A stretch of 64,000 nucleotides of DNA from Halobacillus karajensis (lineage in GTDB: Bacteria; Bacillota; Bacilli; Bacillales; Halobacillaceae): NCBI RefSeq assembly GCF_900108515.1, contig NZ_FNWW01000003.1:186001-250000 (forward strand). The letters run 5' to 3'. The first letter of the stretch is position 1. Every line of letters begins with the position of its first letter. This document shows positions 25,977 to 36,254 of this stretch, piece by piece. The notes under the pieces were generated by a model that did no database searches, was not told the origin of the DNA, and worked only from the letters and a program-made list of their open reading frames with translations. Position numbers and translations under genes: made by a program.

Positions 25977-26252
25977 ATGAAAATCACTGAACTACAAATG
26001 AAAGATGTCATCGCTATGGAAACTGGGGAGCGACTTGGCTATATCAGTGACCTTGATATTGATACACAAAAAGGCCGTTTAAAAGGGGTCGTCCTCACGT
26101 TGAAAGGAAAAGCAATGGGTTTTTTTGGAAAAGAAGAAGAGATGACCATTCCTTGGGATCAAATTATTAATATCGGGGCAGATGTAATCCTTGTGAAGAA
26201 ATCAGCATATAAAGGGATTTCCACCTCCCAAAAGACAGATTCAGACGAATAA
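25977..26252 (+). CDS. ylmC: YlmC/YmxH-family PRC-barrel sporulation protein
   Basis: A 91-residue PRC-barrel-like domain: MKITELQMKDVIAMETGERLGYISDLDID, then GFFGKEEEMTIPWDQIINIGADVILV (about residues 47-72). The family is typical of spore formers and its exact role is unknown. ATG 25977 was chosen because AAGGAG ends ten bases before it, whereas the GTG at 25968 abuts that ribosome-binding site. It is the first gene of the ylm group. Confidence 0.85.
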   Translation: MKITELQMKDVIAMETGERLGYISDLDIDTQKGRLKGVVLTLKGKAMGFFGKEEEMTIPWDQIINIGADVILVKKSAYKGISTSQKTDSDE

Positions 26253-26309
26253 GACAAGAAATTAGATGAAAAATGTGTTAAAATGGAGGGAAATTGAGGT
26301 GGTGTTGAA

Positions 26310-27107
26310 ATGGAACCTTTTATAAAGCATACCATCAGGCAGATGTCCTGTTTCGATCCCCACCTGAGAGTGACTGCTGGTTTGACGACACGCCAGGGTG
26401 GAAAGAGTGAAGCCCCTTTCGATACATTGAATATGGGGCTCCATGTATCTGATAACAAAAATACGGTTATACAAAATAGACGTTTACTGGCCAAAGAACT
26501 GGGAGTTCCTTTAGAACAGTGGGTAATTGGAGAACAGGTGCACGGGACGAAGGTTGAAACCGTCGATCATACCCATGCTGGTGCAGGTGCTGTATCGATG
26601 GCTTCAGCCTTGCAGGGGGTGGATGGTTTAATTACCAACGACAACAATCTAGTGCTCGGTGCTTTTTTCGCTGATTGTGTTCCACTATACTTTTATGATC
26701 CGAAAACAAAGTGGATTGGTATCGCTCATGCGGGTTGGAGAGGTACGGTGAACGGAATGGGCCCGAAGATGATTGAAGCTCTTCAAGAAAAGGGCTCTCA
26801 GCTTGAGAATATTAAAGTGGTCATCGGACCATCGATAGGGATGAATCATTATGAAGTCGATGAACATGTCATCAACCATATCCCGGCTGTTTATAAAAAT
26901 CAATGTGTGGTTGAACACGAAAACGGGAAATATCAACTAGCCTTGAAAAGTCTTCACTACCAGTTAATGATAGATAAAGGGTTAAAAGAAGAAAATATTC
27001 AACGATCAGACTTTTGTACATACGAGGAAAATGAATTATTTTATTCCCATCGGCGCGATCAAGGGAAGACAGGGCGGATGCTGGGTTTTATTACGCTCCG
27101 TACTTGA
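26310..27107 (+). CDS. ylmD: Multicopper-oxidase-like purine nucleoside phosphorylase (YlmD/PgeF, LACC1 family)
   Basis: A 265-residue DUF152 (laccase-domain) protein. The zinc-ligand and active-site motifs are ADCVPLYFYDP (about residues 117-127; Cys119), HAGWRGTVNGM (about 137-147) and the C-terminal DFCTYEENELFYSHRRDQGKTGR (about 233-255). Members cleave adenosine and inosine by phosphorolysis or deamination; PgeF in E. coli edits muropeptides. It lies in the conserved ylmCDE-sepF order. Its 3' end lies just upstream of ylmE. AGGTGG precedes the start. Confidence 0.9.
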   Translation: MEPFIKHTIRQMSCFDPHLRVTAGLTTRQGGKSEAPFDTLNMGLHVSDNKNTVIQNRRLLAKELGVPLEQWVIGEQVHGTKVETVDHTHAGAGAVSMASALQGVDGLITNDNNLVLGAFFADCVPLYFYDPKTKWIGIAHAGWRGTVNGMGPKMIEALQEKGSQLENIKVVIGPSIGMNHYEVDEHVINHIPAVYKNQCVVEHENGKYQLALKSLHYQLMIDKGLKEENIQRSDFCTYEENELFYSHRRDQGKTGRMLGFITLRT

Positions 27108-27129
27108 TGAGGCGGGAAGGAGTTCAGAC

Positions 27130-27801
27130 ATGTCGGTTGCAGACAATTTAGCAAAAATCGAAAAACAAATCGAACAAGCTTGTAAAACCAGTGGACGATC
27201 AAGAAATGACATTACAATCATAGCCGTTACGAAATATGTATCCACTGAACGCGCGCAGGAAGCCGTTCAGGCAGGTCTTACTCATTTAGGTGAAAATCGG
27301 AAAGAGGGATTGCTTGAAAAATATGAAACGATTGGGGTTGAAGCTGATTGGCACTTCATCGGAACATTACAATCCCGGAAAGTGAAGGATATTGTTGGAC
27401 AAGTGTCCATGATACACTCTCTTGATCGAAAGTCTTTGGCAAAGGAGATTAACAAAAGAGCCCCTTCACCAGTTCCTTGTTTCGTCCAGGTGAACATCAG
27501 CGAGGAAGAGTCCAAACATGGGCTGGACGCTTCAGAAGTGGAAGGTTTTATAGAAATGATGAGTACCTATGAAAATGTTAAAATAGTGGGTTTGATGACA
27601 ATGGCGCCTCATACAGAGGACGAGGAAAAACTCCGTGGTGTTTTCCGTCAGCTGAGGGCCTTAAGAGACAGAATAAGAGATAAACGGTACCCACATGCCC
27701 CTTGTGAATATTTATCTATGGGAATGAGCAATGACTACGTTCTGGCGATTGAAGAAGGTGCGACTCATATCCGCTTAGGTTCCAGTCTTGTCGGTGAATA
27801 A
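27130..27801 (+). CDS. ylmE: YggS-family pyridoxal phosphate homeostasis protein
   Basis: A 223-residue alanine-racemase-fold barrel of the YggS/PROSC family, which carries PLP and keeps its free pool in balance. The PLP lysine is in AVTKYVS (about residue 35), followed by HLGENRKE, DWHFIGTLQSRKVKDI (about 74-89) and the phosphate-binding SMGMSNDY (about 196-203). The ATG at 27130 has GGAAGGAG upstream; the frame stays open into ylmD but has no better start. Confidence 0.93.
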   Translation: MSVADNLAKIEKQIEQACKTSGRSRNDITIIAVTKYVSTERAQEAVQAGLTHLGENRKEGLLEKYETIGVEADWHFIGTLQSRKVKDIVGQVSMIHSLDRKSLAKEINKRAPSPVPCFVQVNISEEESKHGLDASEVEGFIEMMSTYENVKIVGLMTMAPHTEDEEKLRGVFRQLRALRDRIRDKRYPHAPCEYLSMGMSNDYVLAIEEGATHIRLGSSLVGE

Positions 27802-27825
27802 AATATAAAATCAGAGGTGATGAAA

Positions 27826-28275
27826 ATGAGCATGAAGAATAAATTTCGTTCTTTTTTCACGTTAGATGATGAATATGAGTATATTGAAGAAGAAGTGGAG
27901 GACGAGTTGGAAGAGGAACCGGCCCAAAGACAACGGAGTACGAAGAGACAGGATCAGGGAAACGTTGTGAGCCTGAAAAGTGCGAAATCTTCGTCTAAGA
28001 TGGTGCTGAGTGAGCCAAGCAGTTATAATGAAGCTCAAAATATCGCAGATCAGCTCGTAAGCCGCAGGGCTGTTGTGATTAATTTACAGCGTGTGGATCA
28101 TCATCAGGCGAAGCGCATTGTAGATTTTTTAAGTGGAACCGTATATGCTATAGGTGGAGATATTCAGAAGCTTGGGACGCAAACCTTCCTATGTACTCCG
28201 GATAATGTAGAAATATCAGGTTCGATATCGGAAATGATGGCACAAGAAGACGATGACATGAATAGAAGGTGGTAA
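27826..28275 (+). CDS. sepF: Cell division protein SepF
   Basis: A 149-residue FtsZ-binding protein. The N-terminus [11 protein letters not shown] is the amphipathic membrane-targeting helix; an acidic, disordered linker follows (about residues 15-55) and then the SepF domain with [22 protein letters not shown] (about 69-90) and [21 protein letters not shown] (about 98-118). It bundles FtsZ and can replace FtsA as membrane anchor. AGAGGTG is six bases from ATG 27826, which also matches the B. subtilis start. Confidence 0.95.
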   Translation: MSMKNKFRSFFTLDDEYEYIEEEVEDELEEEPAQRQRSTKRQDQGNVVSLKSAKSSSKMVLSEPSSYNEAQNIADQLVSRRAVVINLQRVDHHQAKRIVDFLSGTVYAIGGDIQKLGTQTFLCTPDNVEISGSISEMMAQEDDDMNRRW

Positions 28276-28278
28276 GAC

Positions 28279-28548
28279 ATGACGTTTTTGTTTCAGATTT
28301 TAATGACAGCTTTACAAATTTACAGTTGGATTCTCATCATTTATATCTTGATGTCCTGGTTCCCGGGTGCAAGAGAATCCAGATTTGGGGAAGTATTTTC
28401 ACGATTGGCTGAACCATTTTTAGAGCCGTTCCGAAAGATTATCCCTCCTCTTGGCATGATTGATATCTCTCCAATTGTGGCCATTCTTGTCCTTAATTTT
28501 GCGCGTGCTGGTTTAGGAGAGTTATATTATATGATTATGGGACTATAA
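28279..28548 (+). CDS. ylmG: YggT-family membrane protein YlmG
   Basis: An 89-residue protein with two hydrophobic segments (about residues 4-26 and 62-88) flanking a loop containing SWFPGARES, SRLAEPFLEPFRKIIPPLG and IDISPIVAILVL, the YggT signature. It starts three bases after sepF. Homologues act near the division site or in osmotic tolerance in plastids and bacteria; a molecular function is not settled. Confidence 0.9.
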   Translation: MTFLFQILMTALQIYSWILIIYILMSWFPGARESRFGEVFSRLAEPFLEPFRKIIPPLGMIDISPIVAILVLNFARAGLGELYYMIMGL

Positions 28549-28552
28549 GACG

Positions 28553-28598
28553 AGGAACAGATCATAGAGCACCTTCGTATGCTCTCACATCTGTTCCT
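28553..28598. other. Bipartite hairpin between ylmG and ylmH
   Basis: AGGAACAGAT (28553-28562) pairs with 28589-28598 and AGAGCA (28566-28571) with TGCTCT (28580-28585), separated by a symmetric 3+3 internal loop. No T-run follows, so it is more likely an mRNA processing or stability element than a terminator. Confidence 0.5.
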
Positions 28599-28622
28599 TT
28601 GGTAGTTATGGAGGGTTTTTAG

Positions 28623-29396
28623 TTGGACATTTATCAGCATTTTCGTAAGGAAGAACAGCCGTTCATTGACCAGGTACTATCTTGGCGGGAGGATGTGGCT
28701 TTAAAATATCAGCGGAAACTCACAGACTTTCTGGATCCTCGGGAGCAAATGATCTTGAAGGCCATTATGGGGAGCGATGCTGATCTTATCTATGGGCTTC
28801 AAGGAGGGGCGGACGCTAGTGAACGTAAACGTGCTATTCTTGCCCCTGAATATGAAAGAATTGAAAAAGATGATTACCAATTAACCTTACTAGAAGCTTC
28901 TTATCCACAGAAATTTGTAAACCTTGAACATAGAGACGTGCTTGGAGCCTTTATGTCCCTCGGGATTCGCCGGGAAAAAATAGGCGATCTAATTGTTCAA
29001 GATGGAATCATACAAATGATAGCTGCTTCAGAAATTAGTGATTATATCAAAATGAACCTCACGGGTATTAAGCGTTCCAATGTGCAGTTTGAGGAAAAGC
29101 CTCTTTCCTTGAAAATGGAAAGTAAAGAAACATGGTCCACTCGAGAGACTACTGTATCATCTTTACGTCTTGATGTGATGGTGAAAGAGATCTACGGTAT
29201 GTCGCGAAATAAAGCCTCCATGTTTATTGAAGGTGGACATGTAAAGGTCAATTTCCGTACTGTGGAAGACCCTTCTTTTTCTCTGGAAGAAGGAGACCTT
29301 ATTTCTTTGAGAGGAAAAGGGAGAAGCCGTCTGGATGAAATCTTTGGACAGACAAAGAAAGACAAATATAAAGTCATGACAGCAAAATTAAATTAA
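28623..29396 (+). CDS. ylmH: S4-domain RNA-binding protein YlmH
   Basis: A 257-residue protein with an N-terminal YlmH domain (MDIYQHFRKEE, then KLTDFLDPREQMIL and AFMSLGIRREKIGDL) and a C-terminal S4 RNA-binding domain (about residues 180-240: RLDVMVKEIYGMSRNKASMFIEGGHVKVN). YlmH homologues bind ribosomes and act in ribosome quality control by rescuing peptidyl-tRNA-blocked large subunits alongside RqcH, which is also in this window. It starts with TTG, six bases after GGAGGG. Confidence 0.92.
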   Translation: MDIYQHFRKEEQPFIDQVLSWREDVALKYQRKLTDFLDPREQMILKAIMGSDADLIYGLQGGADASERKRAILAPEYERIEKDDYQLTLLEASYPQKFVNLEHRDVLGAFMSLGIRREKIGDLIVQDGIIQMIAASEISDYIKMNLTGIKRSNVQFEEKPLSLKMESKETWSTRETTVSSLRLDVMVKEIYGMSRNKASMFIEGGHVKVNFRTVEDPSFSLEEGDLISLRGKGRSRLDEIFGQTKKDKYKVMTAKLN

Positions 29397-29472
29397 TGAA
29401 TAATAGAAGCAGGATAAAGTAGGTTCCTGTCGAATTCATAAAGTATATAGAAGTGTTTAGGAGGTGGATGGT

Positions 29473-29997
29473 GTGCCATTAACACCACTGGATATTCATA
29501 ATAAAGAATTTACGCGCGGTTTCAGAGGCTATGATGAAGATGAAGTCAATGAATTTCTTGATCAAGTGATTAAAGATTATGAGATTGTCATTCGCCAAAA
29601 GAAGGAGCTTGAGCGTGAAGTAAGTCAACTGAATGAACGTCTCGGTCATTTTAATGATATTGAAACGACGCTGAACAAATCGATTCTAGTCGCACAGGAA
29701 ACGGCAGAAGATGTTAAAAACAGTGCGAATAAAGAATCGAAGCTAATCATTAAAGAGGCGGAGAAAAACGCGGACCGTATCATCAATGAAGCACTTGAGA
29801 AGTCACGCCGAATAAATATTGAAGTGGAAGACATGAAAAAACAGGCCAAAGTATTCAAAACCCGTCTGCGTATGCTTGTAGAAGCTCAAATCGATATGAT
29901 CGACAATGATGATTGGGATCATTTATTCGATACTGAATTGGATGATGAGAAAGAAGTGGAGCGTAAGATGGAGGAAGAGTACAGTTCCCAAACTTAA
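29473..29997 (+). CDS. divIVA: Polar/septal scaffold protein DivIVA
   Basis: A 174-residue coiled-coil protein that senses negative membrane curvature. The N-terminal membrane-binding crossed-loop MPLTPLDIHNKEF-TRGFRGYDEDEVNEFLDQV (residues 1-33) is diagnostic; long coiled coils follow (about 35-70 and 85-155) with the conserved ETLNKSILVAQETAEDVK. The start is GTG 29473, six bases after AGGAGGTG, and matches the known N-terminus. It ends the ylm group. Confidence 0.96.
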   Translation: MPLTPLDIHNKEFTRGFRGYDEDEVNEFLDQVIKDYEIVIRQKKELEREVSQLNERLGHFNDIETTLNKSILVAQETAEDVKNSANKESKLIIKEAEKNADRIINEALEKSRRINIEVEDMKKQAKVFKTRLRMLVEAQIDMIDNDDWDHLFDTELDDEKEVERKMEEEYSSQT

Positions 29998-30025
29998 AAC
30001 TGGATTGTACATACACCTGTCCCAG

Positions 30026-30055
30026 GTGCCGTTCACTAGAGCGGCACTTTTTTTA
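30026..30055 (+). terminator. Intrinsic terminator of divIVA
   Basis: GTGCCGTTC (30026-30034) pairs with GAGCGGCAC (30039-30047, one T-G), loop ACTA, followed by T residues to 30055. A smaller CACCTG/CAGGTG hairpin sits just before it. Confidence 0.9.
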
Positions 30056-30183
30056 TAGCGCTCTTTTTCTTACCATGAAACATTAAAAGAATGTTGATCC
30101 TTCGTTCCATCATGCCAATCGCAAAAAACCTCTTTTGTACAAGGGCTTTGGCTAAGGATTTTTTATTGGTAGAAGCGGTTTTG

Positions 30184-30192
30184 TGGTACAAT
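30184..30192 (+). promoter_or_regulatory. Extended -10 promoter of lspA
   Basis: TGG-TACAAT lies 31 bases before lspA; only weak -35 candidates (TTGGTA at 30166-30171, 15-base spacer) are seen. It gives lspA its own start where ileS would be in B. subtilis. Confidence 0.5.
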
Positions 30193-30223
30193 AGGCTAGG
30201 AATAAGAATCTTGGAGGCCGCTT

Positions 30224-30697
30224 ATGATTTTGTATTATATGATCGCCATTGTTATCCTTATTCTTGATCAATGGACAAAATGGCTGGTTGTCACAAAAAT
30301 GGATATCGGGCAAAGCATCCCGATTATCGAAAACTTTTTTTATTTAACCTCCCATCGTAATCAAGGAGCCGCTTGGGGAATTCTTCAGGGACAAATGTGG
30401 TTCTTTTATATTATTACGGTGGTGGTCATTGGATTTGTGATTTATTACTTACACCAATACGGAAAAGAAAGCAAGGTCGTTGGTTTTGCTCTCGCGTTAA
30501 TCCTGGCCGGAGCCGCAGGGAATTTTATTGATCGTGTTTTTAGAAAAGAAGTCGTCGATTTTGCCAACACGTATATTTTCTCTTATAATTTTCCAATTTT
30601 TAATGTTGCCGATTCGTCTCTTGTCATTGGCGTGATATTTGTTATGATTGCTACTTTCGTCGATGAACGGAATAAGAAAGGAAGTATGGAGTCTTGA
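30224..30697 (+). CDS. lspA: Lipoprotein signal peptidase (signal peptidase II)
   Basis: A 157-residue aspartic protease with four transmembrane helices (about residues 4-24, 58-76, 84-101 and 127-145). The catalytic aspartates are in GNFIDRV (about residue 104) and FNVADS (about residue 131); the early LDQWTKWLV motif is also typical. It removes signal peptides from diacylated prolipoproteins. GGAGG precedes the ATG. It overlaps rluD by four bases. Confidence 0.96.
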   Translation: MILYYMIAIVILILDQWTKWLVVTKMDIGQSIPIIENFFYLTSHRNQGAAWGILQGQMWFFYIITVVVIGFVIYYLHQYGKESKVVGFALALILAGAAGNFIDRVFRKEVVDFANTYIFSYNFPIFNVADSSLVIGVIFVMIATFVDERNKKGSMES

Positions 30698-31605
30698 GTG
30701 AACACTATAATGTAACAGAACAAGATCAATCAAAACGGATTGATAAATTGTTATCAGATGTTATCGCAGATGCTTCTAGATCCCAAATCCAAGGGTGGTT
30801 GAAGGATGATGTGGTTCTTGTCGATGGCAAAGCAGTAAAAAGTAATTACAAAGTTCAGGCAGGGGAAACGATCACATGGAGGGTACCAGAACCAGAACCG
30901 ATGGATATTCTTCCGGAAGACATCGATCTTGATATCGTTTACGAAGACCAAGATGTAATTGTAGTCAATAAACCATCAGGTATGGTTATTCATCCAGCAG
31001 CCGGACATTATTCGGGAACTCTCGTTAATGCTCTTTTATATCATGTGAAAGACCTCTCCGGAATCAACGGTGTTGAACGTCCAGGTATTGTTCATCGGAT
31101 TGATAAAGATACAAGCGGGCTTTTAATGGTTGCCAAAAATGACCTTGCCCATAAGTCCCTGGCTGAACAGCTATCAAAAAAAACAGTCGAGCGGAAATAT
31201 GAAGCTATTGTTCATGGAGAAATCCCACATGAATATGGGACAATCGATGCACCTATAGGGCGCGATCCAAAAGATCGGCAGCGTATGGCCGTTGTTGAGG
31301 ACGGGAGAGAAGCGGTTACCCATTTCCGTGTCCTTCGCCATTTTGATGCCTTTACATTAGTGGAGTGTACTCTTGAAACAGGCCGTACCCACCAAATCCG
31401 TGTTCATATGCGGTACATAGATCATCCACTTGCGGGTGATCCAAAATATGGCCCCCGCAAAACGTTGGATCTAGAAGGGCAGGCGTTGCATGCTAAATCT
31501 CTTGGCTTCGAACATCCAAGAACAGGGGAATGGAAAAAATTCGAGGTGGAAGCACCACAGGAATTTACGGATACATTACGCTATTTGGAAACGAGAGAAG
31601 GCTGA
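30694..31605 (+). CDS. ylyB: RluD-type rRNA/tRNA pseudouridine synthase
   Basis: A 303-residue pseudouridine synthase with an N-terminal S4 domain (about residues 12-70: [31 protein letters not shown]) and an RluA-type catalytic domain with the catalytic Asp in [12 protein letters not shown] (about residues 133-144), the [12 protein letters not shown] motif and the GDPKYG segment. It probably modifies 23S rRNA. It starts with TTG at 30694 inside the lspA stop region, served by AAGGAAG. Confidence 0.93.
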   Translation: MSEHYNVTEQDQSKRIDKLLSDVIADASRSQIQGWLKDDVVLVDGKAVKSNYKVQAGETITWRVPEPEPMDILPEDIDLDIVYEDQDVIVVNKPSGMVIHPAAGHYSGTLVNALLYHVKDLSGINGVERPGIVHRIDKDTSGLLMVAKNDLAHKSLAEQLSKKTVERKYEAIVHGEIPHEYGTIDAPIGRDPKDRQRMAVVEDGREAVTHFRVLRHFDAFTLVECTLETGRTHQIRVHMRYIDHPLAGDPKYGPRKTLDLEGQALHAKSLGFEHPRTGEWKKFEVEAPQEFTDTLRYLETREG

Positions 31606-31621
31606 ACTTGCAAAAGAATGG

Positions 31622-31650
31622 TTGACAAACGCCGCGGGGTTTGTCATAAT
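31622..31650 (+). promoter_or_regulatory. Sigma-A promoter of the pyr operon
   Basis: A perfect TTGACA (31622-31627), 17 bases, then CATAAT (31645-31650). Confidence 0.85.
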
Positions 31651-31668
31651 TCCTTATAGAATATAAAG

Positions 31669-32351
<683 letters not shown>

Positions 32352-32360
32352 ATGAATAGA

Positions 32361-32469
32361 AACCTTTAAAGGAAGTCCCGTGAGGCTTAAAAGGTTCGTA
32401 ATGGATAAACGTGTGATAGCCACACGTCTACCTCTTTGCGTACTTTTTAAGCGCAAAGAGGTTTTTTTA
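32361..32469 (+). promoter_or_regulatory. PyrR-dependent attenuator 2 (pyrR-pyrP)
   Basis: The PyrR loop AGTCCCGTGAGGCT (32374-32387) is framed by AACCTTT and AAAAGGTT (32361-32396). The terminator is a perfect 11-pair stem (32430-32440 with 32452-32462) followed by seven T residues. Confidence 0.92.
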
Positions 32470-32520
32470 TGGGCTCATTGTTACCGATAAGTTTTTTCGA
32501 CACCAAAGGAGGACATCACA

Positions 32521-33909
32521 ATGAAACAACGTAAAGCAGCATTAGATGTTAATGAAGTACCCGCCATGAATAAATGGCTTGTCTTGAGCCTGCAACACTT
32601 ATTCGCCATGTTTGGGGCAACCATCCTTGTCCCGTTTTTAACGGGATTGCCCCCATCGGTCGCCCTGGTTTCCAGTGGTTTTGGGACGCTTGCCTACCTG
32701 CTGATTACACGTGGAAAAGTACCCGCTTACCTAGGCTCAAGTTTTGCTTTCATTGCTCCCATCATTGAGGTATCCCAATCGAGCGGCGTGGCAGGTGCCA
32801 TGGTGGGAAGTTTCTTGGCGGGGCTTGTTTATGGAGTCGTTGCCCTGCTCATCTCTATGTTTGGAACAAAATGGCTGATGGCCCTTCTACCACCGATTGT
32901 CGTCGGCCCGGTCATTATTGTGATCGGCCTCGGTCTTGCGTCAACAGCGGTGGATATGGCCATGTATTTGCCAGGTCAGGAGGAAAACATATACAGTGGA
33001 AAACACTTGATGGTTGCACTTGTGACGCTTGCGATTACCATTATAGCGTCGATTTATTTTAAAGGATTCTTTGCTCTGCTTCCGATCTTATTCGGGATTA
33101 TTGGCGGGTATGTGTTTGCACTTACTCAAGGTATTGTGGACACGAGTGGGATACAGGAAGAATGGACGGCCATCACAAGTGCAGGATCCTTCATGGGTGT
33201 GCTCGCTGCCATTTTTCAAATGCCTGAATTTGTTGTCCCTTTTGTCGACTTCTCCCCATTGGAGGTGGTCAGTTGGGAAATCGCCTTTCTGATGGTTCCT
33301 TTTGCCCTTGTCACAATTACGGAGCATACAGGGGATCAAATGGTACTATCCAAGGTCGTAGGCAAGAACTTCTTAAAAGAACCAGGGCTTGATAAATCGA
33401 TTCTTGGAGATGGAGTTGCCACATTTATTGCTTCCTGTCTTGGCGGACCTCCAAATACGACTTATGGAGAGAATATTGGGGTTCTTGCTATTACTCGGGT
33501 CTTCAGTGTGTTTGTCATCGGAGGAGCGGCAGTGATCGCCATCATTTTTGGGTTCATTGGAATGGTGACAGCAATAATCGGTTCTATTCCAACAGCTGTC
33601 ATGGGAGGGGTTTCTATCCTCCTGTTCGGGATTATCGCTTCCAGTGGATTGCGAATGTTGATTGATAACCAGATTGACTTTGGAGAAAAGAGAAACTTGA
33701 TCATTGCCTCTGTCATTCTTGTCATTGGTGTAGGAGGAGCCTTTGTTCAGGTAACGGAAGAGGTGCAGATTGCAGGGATGGCCCTTGCCGCCATCGTCGG
33801 AATTCTTCTGAACCTCGTTCTTCCTGGCAAGGAAAAAGGTTATGGAAACGGCCGCATGTTTGAAGAGCCAGCGGTTGAAGAGGATGAAAAAAATAATCAG
33901 GTCGCTTAA
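32521..33909 (+). CDS. pyrP: Uracil permease (NCS2 family)
   Basis: A 462-residue membrane transporter of the nucleobase-cation symporter-2 family with about 14 membrane segments. The N-terminal LSLQHLFAMFGATILVP (about residues 23-39) and the transport-site TITEHTGDQ (about 264-272) and GGPPNTTYGENIGV (about 303-316) segments are typical of UraA/PyrP. It imports uracil, and lies between two PyrR attenuators, as in B. subtilis. AAAGGAGG precedes the ATG. Confidence 0.95.
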   Translation: MKQRKAALDVNEVPAMNKWLVLSLQHLFAMFGATILVPFLTGLPPSVALVSSGFGTLAYLLITRGKVPAYLGSSFAFIAPIIEVSQSSGVAGAMVGSFLAGLVYGVVALLISMFGTKWLMALLPPIVVGPVIIVIGLGLASTAVDMAMYLPGQEENIYSGKHLMVALVTLAITIIASIYFKGFFALLPILFGIIGGYVFALTQGIVDTSGIQEEWTAITSAGSFMGVLAAIFQMPEFVVPFVDFSPLEVVSWEIAFLMVPFALVTITEHTGDQMVLSKVVGKNFLKEPGLDKSILGDGVATFIASCLGGPPNTTYGENIGVLAITRVFSVFVIGGAAVIAIIFGFIGMVTAIIGSIPTAVMGGVSILLFGIIASSGLRMLIDNQIDFGEKRNLIIASVILVIGVGGAFVQVTEEVQIAGMALAAIVGILLNLVLPGKEKGYGNGRMFEEPAVEEDEKNNQVA

Positions 33910-33936
33910 CCAACGCTAGATACTACGTTTTAAATG

Positions 33937-34029
33937 AGTCCAGAGAGGCTCGAAAAGGTGTACTAGGGATTGGCTCGTTTGTCATGCAGCGAGTCAAGCA
34001 CCCCCAGACACCTGGGGGTGCTTTTTTTC
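33937..34029 (+). promoter_or_regulatory. PyrR-dependent attenuator 3 (pyrP-pyrB)
   Basis: The PyrR loop AGTCCAGAGAGGCT (33937-33950) is the variant common before pyrB. The terminator is a perfect 12-pair stem (33996-34007 with 34012-34023) with a four-base loop and a T-run. Confidence 0.92.
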
Positions 34030-34067
34030 TCTTTAGTGCCGAATAAAAAAGAACGGAGAGATGATTC

Positions 34068-34964
34068 ATGACAACTATTCCACGAAACCAGCACTTACTT
34101 TCCATTCAACAGTTGAACAATGACCAGATTTATCAACTGCTTTCATTGGCAAAAAGAATGGAAATTCCAGAAGAACGGCCATCCTTCTCCGGTCGTTTTG
34201 CTGCTAATCTTTTTCTTGAACCAAGCACTCGGACAAAAACAAGTTTCCACATGGCTGAAAGGAAACTTGGCTTCGATGTTGTAGAGCTTGCCGGAATGGA
34301 TTCGAGTTTAACCAAAGGAGAAAGTTTACAGGACACGCTGAAAACTCTTGCGGCGGTTGGGGTTGATCTTGCGGTTGTCCGGCAATCCCAAGTAGGTGGG
34401 CTACGCGGCTGTATGGATGGTCTGGACATGAAGCTTATAAACGCCGGAGATGGGTGTGGAGAACACCCTACTCAATCACTGCTTGATATATACACCATTT
34501 ATGAACAGTTTCAAACGTTTAAAGAATTGCATGTATGTATCGCCGGTGATGTTAAACATAGCCGTGTTGCAAGGTCGAATGCTTATGCTCTCCGGCAGCT
34601 AGGAGCAAAGGTTTCTTTCGTGAGTAAACCCCAGTGGCAGGATACTTCAATGGCGGGGGTCTACATCCCGATGGATGAAGCGGTAGAGAGTTGTGATGTT
34701 CTTATGCTACTTCGTATTCAGCATGAAAGACATAGCACGTATGAGAAGACAGGGGGCTACCTGGAAGCGTTCGGGCTGACACAGGAAAGGGAAGCCCGAA
34801 TGATGGATCACAGCATCATTCTTCATCCCGCCCCTGTCAATCGAGGGGTGGAAATCGATAGTGCGCTTGTTGAATGCGACAAATCAAGGATCTTCAGGCA
34901 AATGACGAACGGGGTAACGATGCGTATGGCTATCATTGAGGCAGTAATGAAAGGGGAGCTTTAA
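34068..34964 (+). CDS. pyrB: Aspartate carbamoyltransferase catalytic subunit
   Basis: A 298-residue transcarbamylase that joins carbamoyl phosphate and aspartate in pyrimidine synthesis. The carbamoyl-phosphate motif FLEPSTRTKTSFH is at about residues 46-58, the catalytic GEHPTQSLLD at about 132-141 and LHPAPVNRG at about 254-262. No regulatory chain gene (pyrI) is present, as in other bacilli. Expression depends on attenuator 3. It abuts pyrC with no spacer. Confidence 0.97.
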   Translation: MTTIPRNQHLLSIQQLNNDQIYQLLSLAKRMEIPEERPSFSGRFAANLFLEPSTRTKTSFHMAERKLGFDVVELAGMDSSLTKGESLQDTLKTLAAVGVDLAVVRQSQVGGLRGCMDGLDMKLINAGDGCGEHPTQSLLDIYTIYEQFQTFKELHVCIAGDVKHSRVARSNAYALRQLGAKVSFVSKPQWQDTSMAGVYIPMDEAVESCDVLMLLRIQHERHSTYEKTGGYLEAFGLTQEREARMMDHSIILHPAPVNRGVEIDSALVECDKSRIFRQMTNGVTMRMAIIEAVMKGEL

Positions 34965-36254
34965 ATGAAAACGAAAATTATTAATGGGAACGTGTACACA
35001 AAGGATGGCTTTCAGGAAGCGGAAATCCTGATTGAAAAAGGAAAGGTTTTAAATATATCCAGTCACGTAGGGGAAGCAGATGAAGTGATCAATGCAAACA
35101 ACCGTCTTGTCCTCCCTGGGTTTGTAGATGTCCATATCCACTTGCGCGAGCCAGGGGATGAAGAAAAAGAAACGATCCAAACAGGTACACAAGCAGCAGC
35201 GCGAGGAGGATTTACTACGGTATGTGCCATGCCGAATACGAAGCCTGTCCCAGATTCCAAAGAAACGATGAACCACCTGTTGGAAAAAGTGAAGAAGCAG
35301 GCTTCCGTACGAGTGTTACCTTATGCGTCCATTACTACTCGTCAGCTGGGTAAAGAATTAGTTGATATGGAAACCCTCTCAGCTTTAGGCGCTTTTGCTT
35401 TTACAGATGATGGGGTCGGGGTTCAAACCGCTGGTATGATGTATGAAGCGATGAAGGAAGCCAGCCGCTTAAATAAAGCGATTGTCGCCCACTGTGAAGA
35501 CAACTCGCTTGTTTACAAAGGGGTCTCCCATCTTGGAGAGGTGAGTGAACGTTTAAACCTTCCTGGAATCGCAAATGTAGCGGAATCTGTACAAATTGCA
35601 AGAGATGTCCTTTTGGCTGAAGCCACAGGATGCCATTATCATGTATGTCATGTGTCAACAAAGGAATCTGTTCGTGTCATTCGTGACGCGAAAAGGGCTG
35701 GGATTCCTGTGTCTGCAGAAGTAACGCCGCACCACTTGATCCTTAATGAAACAGATATCTTGGAAGATGATGCGTTCTTTAAAATGAACCCGCCGCTTCG
35801 TTCAGAAGCCGATCAGAAAGCTTTAATAGAAGGGTTGATCGATGGAACCATCGATTTTATTGCGACCGATCATGCCCCTCACACGGAAGAGGATAAACAG
35901 CAAGGGTTCTTATATTCACCATTTGGGATTACTGGTCTTGAAACAGCCTTTCCGCTTTTATATACACACTTGGTAGAAAGAGGGGAGCAGACCCTAGAGC
36001 AGTTGATTGAATGGTTGACCAGGAAGCCAGCTGAAACGTTTGGACTTTCATATGGAACATTAGAAATAGGAGGTTTCGCAGATCTAACCTTCGTTGATGT
36101 CCATACAGAGAAGCTAATTGACCGAGAACAATTTATATCCAAAGGGAAAAATACCCCATTCCAGGGATGGCTGGTAAAAGGCTGGCCGGAACGAACGATG
36201 GTTGAAGGAAAAATCGTATGGGAGGAGAAAACAAATGAAGCAGCTCGTACTTGA
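34965..36254 (+). CDS. pyrC: Dihydroorotase
   Basis: A 429-residue class I amidohydrolase that closes carbamoyl-aspartate to dihydroorotate. Metal ligands are visible in [10 protein letters not shown] (about residues 56-65), the Asp in FTDDGVG (about 145-151), HVCHVST (about 228-234) and the catalytic IATDHAPH (about 299-306). The ATG follows the pyrB stop directly; AAGGGGAG serves as ribosome-binding site. Its 3' end overlaps pyrAA by 20 bases. Confidence 0.97.
   Translation: MKTKIINGNVYTKDGFQEAEILIEKGKVLNISSHVGEADEVINANNRLVLPGFVDVHIHLREPGDEEKETIQTGTQAAARGGFTTVCAMPNTKPVPDSKETMNHLLEKVKKQASVRVLPYASITTRQLGKELVDMETLSALGAFAFTDDGVGVQTAGMMYEAMKEASRLNKAIVAHCEDNSLVYKGVSHLGEVSERLNLPGIANVAESVQIARDVLLAEATGCHYHVCHVSTKESVRVIRDAKRAGIPVSAEVTPHHLILNETDILEDDAFFKMNPPLRSEADQKALIEGLIDGTIDFIATDHAPHTEEDKQQGFLYSPFGITGLETAFPLLYTHLVERGEQTLEQLIEWLTRKPAETFGLSYGTLEIGGFADLTFVDVHTEKLIDREQFISKGKNTPFQGWLVKGWPERTMVEGKIVWEEKTNEAART

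Noticed and set aside
29428-29434. Perfect Spo0A box TGTCGAA before divIVA
   Set aside because: A single 7-mer is expected several times by chance in 64 kb and no promoter is aligned with it.
29998-30223. Possible T-box remnant of a lost ileS
   Set aside because: The region holds only the divIVA terminator and lspA promoter; no specifier loop or T-box sequence was seen.
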